NCBI RefSeq assembly: GCF_002355475.1
Contig: NZ_AP014862.1
Span: 4,402,001-4,466,000 of the forward strand
Length of the DNA: 64,000 nt
Direction: 5' to 3'
Source: Pseudomonas furukawaii
Lineage (GTDB): Bacteria > Pseudomonadota > Gammaproteobacteria > Pseudomonadales > Pseudomonadaceae
Position 1 is the first letter of the stretch. The number at the start of each line of letters is the position of its first letter. The notes under the pieces were generated by a model. The model was not told where the DNA came from. It did not search any database and worked only from the letters and a program-made list of their open reading frames with translations. The translations under genes and the position numbers were made by a program. Below are positions 60,850 to 64,000 of the stretch, one piece after another.

Positions 60850-61656
60850 ATGAACAGCCTGACCGCCAACACCGCCCTCCCGACACCAGGCCGTACACCC
60901 ACTGCCGAACCGCTGCTGCGCCTGGAATCCATCCACAAGGATTTCGGCCCCTACGCCGTGCTGCATGACCTGTCCTTCGAGATGAGCAAAGGCGAGGTGG
61001 TGGCCATCATCGGTCCCAGCGGATCGGGCAAGAGCACCCTGCTGCGCTGCATCAACCAGCTGGAGCCGCCGACCCGGGGCCGGGTGAGCATCGGCGACCT
61101 GAGCATCGAAGCCGGGCGACCGCTGCCCAGGAGCGCCCTGCTGAAACTGCGCCGTCGCGTCGGCATGGTGTTCCAGTCGTTCAACCTCTTTCCCCACCTC
61201 ACGGTGCTGGGCAACGTCAGCCTGGCCCAGGTCCGCACCCTGGGCCGCAGCCCGAAGGAGGCGGACGCTCGCTCCCTCCAGCTGCTGGAGCGCGTCGGGC
61301 TCGCCGACAAGGCCGGGCAGTACCCGACGCGCTGCTCCGGCGGCCAGCAGCAGCGCATCGCCATCGCCCGGGCCCTGGCGCTGGAACCTGAGCTGATGCT
61401 GTTCGACGAGCCCACCTCGGCCCTGGACCCCGAGCTCGGCCTGGAAGTGCTGGCGGTGATGAAGGAGCTGGCCCGTGACGGCATGTCGATGATCGTCGTG
61501 ACCCATGAAATGCACTTCGCCGAAACGGTGTCCGACCGGGTGGTGGTCATGGCGGACGGCCGCATCATCGAACAGGGGCCCAGCCTGAAGGTCATGCGAG
61601 AGCCGGAAAACGAGCGGGTGATCCGCTTCCTCCGGGCCGTGTGGAACCGCACATGA
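60850..61656 (+). CDS. ABC transporter ATP-binding protein (polar amino acid type)
   Basis: This 268-aa ATPase starts at ATG 60850. It has Walker A GPSGSGKST, Q-loop VFQSFNLF, signature CSGGQQQR (Cys in place of the usual first Leu), Walker B LMLFDEPTSALD and the H-loop VTHEM. It energises the two permeases encoded downstream; its stop overlaps the first permease start (ATGA). The closest family is the PAAT group (GlnQ/HisP/ArtP-like). Confidence 0.93.
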   Translation: MNSLTANTALPTPGRTPTAEPLLRLESIHKDFGPYAVLHDLSFEMSKGEVVAIIGPSGSGKSTLLRCINQLEPPTRGRVSIGDLSIEAGRPLPRSALLKLRRRVGMVFQSFNLFPHLTVLGNVSLAQVRTLGRSPKEADARSLQLLERVGLADKAGQYPTRCSGGQQQRIAIARALALEPELMLFDEPTSALDPELGLEVLAVMKELARDGMSMIVVTHEMHFAETVSDRVVVMADGRIIEQGPSLKVMREPENERVIRFLRAVWNRT

Positions 61657-62294
61657 CCGACCTCCTCCTGACCCTGCTGCACGGCGTACCCTGGACCCTC
61701 GCCGTCACCCTCTGCGCTTTCGCGATGGGCGCGGTCCTCGGCTTCCCGCTCTGCGCGCTGCGCCTGTCCGGCTTCGCCCCCTGCCGGGTCCTGGCGGCCC
61801 TGCTGGTGCTGACCCTGCGATCCATCCCGCCCATCGTCTGGCTGTTCTTCATCTTCTTCGGCATCGGCGGCGGCTACATCGACCTCTCCCCGTTCGCGGC
61901 GGCGGTGCTGGGCCTGGGCCTGATCACCGGCGCACACCTGTCCGAGGTCTATCGCGGCGCCTTCGCGGCGATCCCCGCCGGCCAGCACGAGGCCGCCAAC
62001 GCCCTCGCCCTGACGGCTCCCCAACGCTTCTTCGACGTGGTGCTGCCGCAACTGGTGCGCATCGCCATCCCCGCCTCGGCCACCTATGCCATCGGCCTGC
62101 TCAAGGATTCCGCCATCGCCTCGACCCTGGGCGTCGGCGAGATCAGCTTCCAGGCCTACCAGGAGTCCCAGCGCAGCTTCCAGGGGCTGGAGGTCTACAG
62201 CGCGGCGGCGCTGCTCTATCTGGCCCTCAGCGCGCCAGCGGCGCTTTTTTCCCGCTGGCTGTCCGCCACGCTGAAACGGAGGATCGCCCCATGA
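61653..62294 (+). CDS. ABC transporter permease (polar amino acid type) 1
   Basis: This 213-aa inner-membrane permease starts at ATG 61653, overlapping the ATPase stop. It has about five hydrophobic segments, and the EAA loop that docks the ATPase reads HEAANALALTAPQRFFDVVLPQ. It forms a heterodimer with the next gene's product, whose start overlaps this stop (ATGA). Confidence 0.92.
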   Translation: MTDLLLTLLHGVPWTLAVTLCAFAMGAVLGFPLCALRLSGFAPCRVLAALLVLTLRSIPPIVWLFFIFFGIGGGYIDLSPFAAAVLGLGLITGAHLSEVYRGAFAAIPAGQHEAANALALTAPQRFFDVVLPQLVRIAIPASATYAIGLLKDSAIASTLGVGEISFQAYQESQRSFQGLEVYSAAALLYLALSAPAALFSRWLSATLKRRIAP

Positions 62295-62953
62295 CCGAAC
62301 TGCTCACGCTCTGGGCCGCCTGGCTGCCGGAACTCTGGACGGGCTTCGTGCTGTCCATGCAGGTCACCGTCGCCAGCCTGGGCCTGGGCATCGTCCTGGG
62401 ACTGGTGCTGGCGCTCGGGGTGTCCGCGCCGAGCCGACTGCTCCGCTACCCCGCGCTGGCCATCGTCGAACTGGGGCGCGGCGCGCCGGTGCTCATCCTC
62501 CTGCAGTACCTCTACTTCGGCCTGCCCTCGGTGAACCTGACCCTGACCTCATTCTGGGCGGCGGCGCTGGCCATGGCCTACTGCACCGCCGCCTACACCA
62601 GCGAGATCATCCGGGGCGGCCTGGAGGCCGTGGCCCGGGGGCAGGCCGAAGCCGCCGAAGCCATCGGCCTCGGCCGCCTCGACGCCCTGCGCTTCGTGAT
62701 CCTTCCCCAAGCCCTGCGGGTGGCGCTGCCGCCCCTGCTGGGCTTCTCCATCATGATGTTCCAGGCCTCGTCCCTGTGTTTCACCATCGCCCTGCCGGAA
62801 ATCGTCAGCCGCGCCTCGGCCATCGGCTCATCCACCTTCGAGTACATGCCCGTGCTGACCCTCGCCGGCCTGATGTACGCCGCCGTCTGCGCCCCCGCGA
62901 CCCTGGGCGTGGCGGCACTGGAAGAGAGACTGGCGCCCGGCGGGCGGGGCTGA
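62291..62953 (+). CDS. ABC transporter permease (polar amino acid type) 2
   Basis: This 220-aa membrane protein has about five segments, and its EAA loop reads AEAAEAIGLGRLDALRFVILPQ. It overlaps the first permease gene by 4 nt. The substrate-binding protein gene follows after 59 nt. Confidence 0.92.
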   Translation: MTELLTLWAAWLPELWTGFVLSMQVTVASLGLGIVLGLVLALGVSAPSRLLRYPALAIVELGRGAPVLILLQYLYFGLPSVNLTLTSFWAAALAMAYCTAAYTSEIIRGGLEAVARGQAEAAEAIGLGRLDALRFVILPQALRVALPPLLGFSIMMFQASSLCFTIALPEIVSRASAIGSSTFEYMPVLTLAGLMYAAVCAPATLGVAALEERLAPGGRG

Positions 62954-63012
62954 TGCCCTCGCCCGGGTCCCTGCCACCCCCGCTCCAGCCGTCAACAAGA
63001 AGAGGTGAAGAC

Positions 63013-63846
63013 ATGAACCGCTCACTCATCGCCATCCTCCACTCGGCGCTTCTGCTCGCCGCCATGGCCAGCACCTCCCTGGCCCGGGCGGACTGCACCC
63101 CGAAACACGCATTCGACACCCTCAGCCCCGGGGTCCTCACCGTCGCGGCCTGGGTCTTCCCGCCCTACTCCATCCCGGGCCCCGGCCATCGCCTGGGCGG
63201 CGTCGACGGCGAGATCATCACCCGCATCGCGGCCCGGGAATGCCTGACGCTCAAGGTCACCGTGCTCGACCCGGCGGCGGTCATCCAGTCGGTCATCTCC
63301 GGGCGGGCCGACGTCGGCATCGGCGACTGGTACCGCACGACCGAACGCAGCAAGGCGCTGGGGCTATCCGCCCCGCTGTACCTGGACAAGATGGGCATCA
63401 TTTCCGCCGAGGGTTACTCGCAGATCGCCCAGCTGGACGGCAAGCGCATCGGCACCGTGCAGGGCTACCTCTGGGTGGATGACCTGAAGAAAGCCTTCGG
63501 CGACAACCTGGTGCTCTACCCCAACCCTGTGGCCATGGCCCAGGACCTGGCCTCCAGGCGGATCGAGGTCGGCGCCGACAGCTTCGCCGTGGGCATCGCC
63601 TCCCAGCGGAAGGGGGCGTACAAGGGCAAGGTCATCAAGGTATCCGAGCCCGACCCACGCATTCGGGCCACGCTCCAGCCGGGACAGACCGGCTTCCCCT
63701 TCACCAGGACCAACGCAGCGCTGGAAGCCGCGCTCAATGCCAATATCCAGGCCATGCACGAGGCGGGGGAAATCGCCGACATCCTCGTCTCCTTCGGCCT
63801 CGACCGCAGCGCGGCCGACGTGGGTCCGCCGCGCATGATCGAATAG
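63013..63846 (+). CDS. Periplasmic substrate-binding protein of the ABC importer
   Basis: This 277-aa precursor starts at ATG 63013, after AGGTG. It has a signal peptide (MNRSLIAILHSALLLAAMASTSLARA, cleaved before DCTP) and an SBP family 3 fold: LTVAAWVFPPYSIP, VDGEIITRIAARECLTLKV, GRADVGIGDWYRTTERSKAL, GKRIGTVQGYLWVDDLKKAFG. SBP_bac_3 proteins usually bind amino acids; Trp and Tyr around the pocket (WVFPPY, GDWYRT) would also suit an onium headgroup, which is inference. It closes the operon; a REP cluster follows. Confidence 0.9.
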   Translation: MNRSLIAILHSALLLAAMASTSLARADCTPKHAFDTLSPGVLTVAAWVFPPYSIPGPGHRLGGVDGEIITRIAARECLTLKVTVLDPAAVIQSVISGRADVGIGDWYRTTERSKALGLSAPLYLDKMGIISAEGYSQIAQLDGKRIGTVQGYLWVDDLKKAFGDNLVLYPNPVAMAQDLASRRIEVGADSFAVGIASQRKGAYKGKVIKVSEPDPRIRATLQPGQTGFPFTRTNAALEAALNANIQAMHEAGEIADILVSFGLDRSAADVGPPRMIE

Positions 63847-63855
63847 CGCCCGTCT

Positions 63856-63957
63856 CGTAGGAGCCGGCTTGCCGGCGAATGGCGGGGATGGGTTCGCGAG
63901 CAAGCTCGCTCCTACAGCGAATCGTGCGAACCCTTTCGCGAGCAAGCTCGCTACTAC
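63856..63957. repeat. REP cluster D at the right edge
   Basis: GTAGGAGCCGGCTTGCCGGCGAA is followed by two inverted GCGAGCAAGCTCGC units (about 63895 and 63936, the second with CTACTAC in place of CTCCTAC). It has the same unit types as array A near the flagellar genes. The window ends before the next gene. Confidence 0.8.
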
Positions 63958-64000
63958 GCGCATGGCGCGGATCGGCGGAAATCACCGCGTCCGTCCGGTC

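Overview
The window is a high-GC chromosomal segment that looks like Pseudomonas. It has the split flgBCDE / flgFGHIJKL arrangement with a sigma-54 (-24/-12) promoter before each half, HpaR-type MarR and DUF2790 genes, polar chemoreceptors, an assimilatory nirBD pair, and arrays of the GTAGGAGC...-type REP elements common in this genus. No rRNA, tRNA, CRISPR array, insertion sequence or prophage was seen. The species was not determined.

Layout. 0-11.4 kb: flagellar rod, hook, ring and hook-filament junction genes, all on the minus strand. 11.5-19.1 kb: a REP array, an HpaR-like regulator, a small secreted DUF2790 protein, and a four-gene efflux system (outer membrane factor, FUSC pump, DUF1656 protein, HlyD adaptor) with a divergent LysR regulator whose C-terminus runs into a second REP array. 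19.1-23.3 kb: nirBD, preceded by a leader with an intrinsic terminator and ANTAR-like hairpins, then a HigBA toxin-antitoxin pair. 23.3-30.6 kb: nitrilase-family hydrolase with an NCS1 transporter and divergent LysR, a chemoreceptor, a third REP array, a YcaC-type hydrolase, and a secreted HExxH protein.

30.8-44.8 kb is a dense amino-acid catabolic island. SDR and GntR genes face a plus-strand operon of periplasmic binding protein, small-molecule kinase and AGXT2-like PLP enzyme. Converging on it is a minus-strand run of cystathionine-gamma-synthase family enzyme, amino acid permease, LysR, divergent threonine-synthase paralogue, Lrp, homoserine dehydrogenase, aldehyde dehydrogenase and RidA. 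I infer breakdown of a hydroxylated amino acid such as homoserine or hydroxylysine: the dehydrogenases would give an oxidative route, the kinase and PLP enzymes a phosphorylation/elimination route, and RidA would clear reactive enamines. The substrate is not proven.

45-51.8 kb: an amino-acid-type dCache chemoreceptor with a FliA-type promoter, a YghU glutathione transferase, and a translationally coupled operon of CHASE2 protein, small secreted protein and M48 lipoprotein protease that I cannot assign to a known system. 52-56 kb: a MocR regulator, a TIM-barrel isomerase-like enzyme and an MFS transporter, then a collapsed AAA-ATPase pseudogene. 56.6-63.9 kb: a TetR-controlled operon of a DgcA/StcD-like flavoprotein, an M24-fold protein that keeps the metal ligands and catalytic Asp of the DMSP lyase DddP at matching spacing, and a complete polar-amino-acid-type ABC importer. 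This looks like uptake and breakdown of a methylated onium compound. The window ends in another REP cluster.
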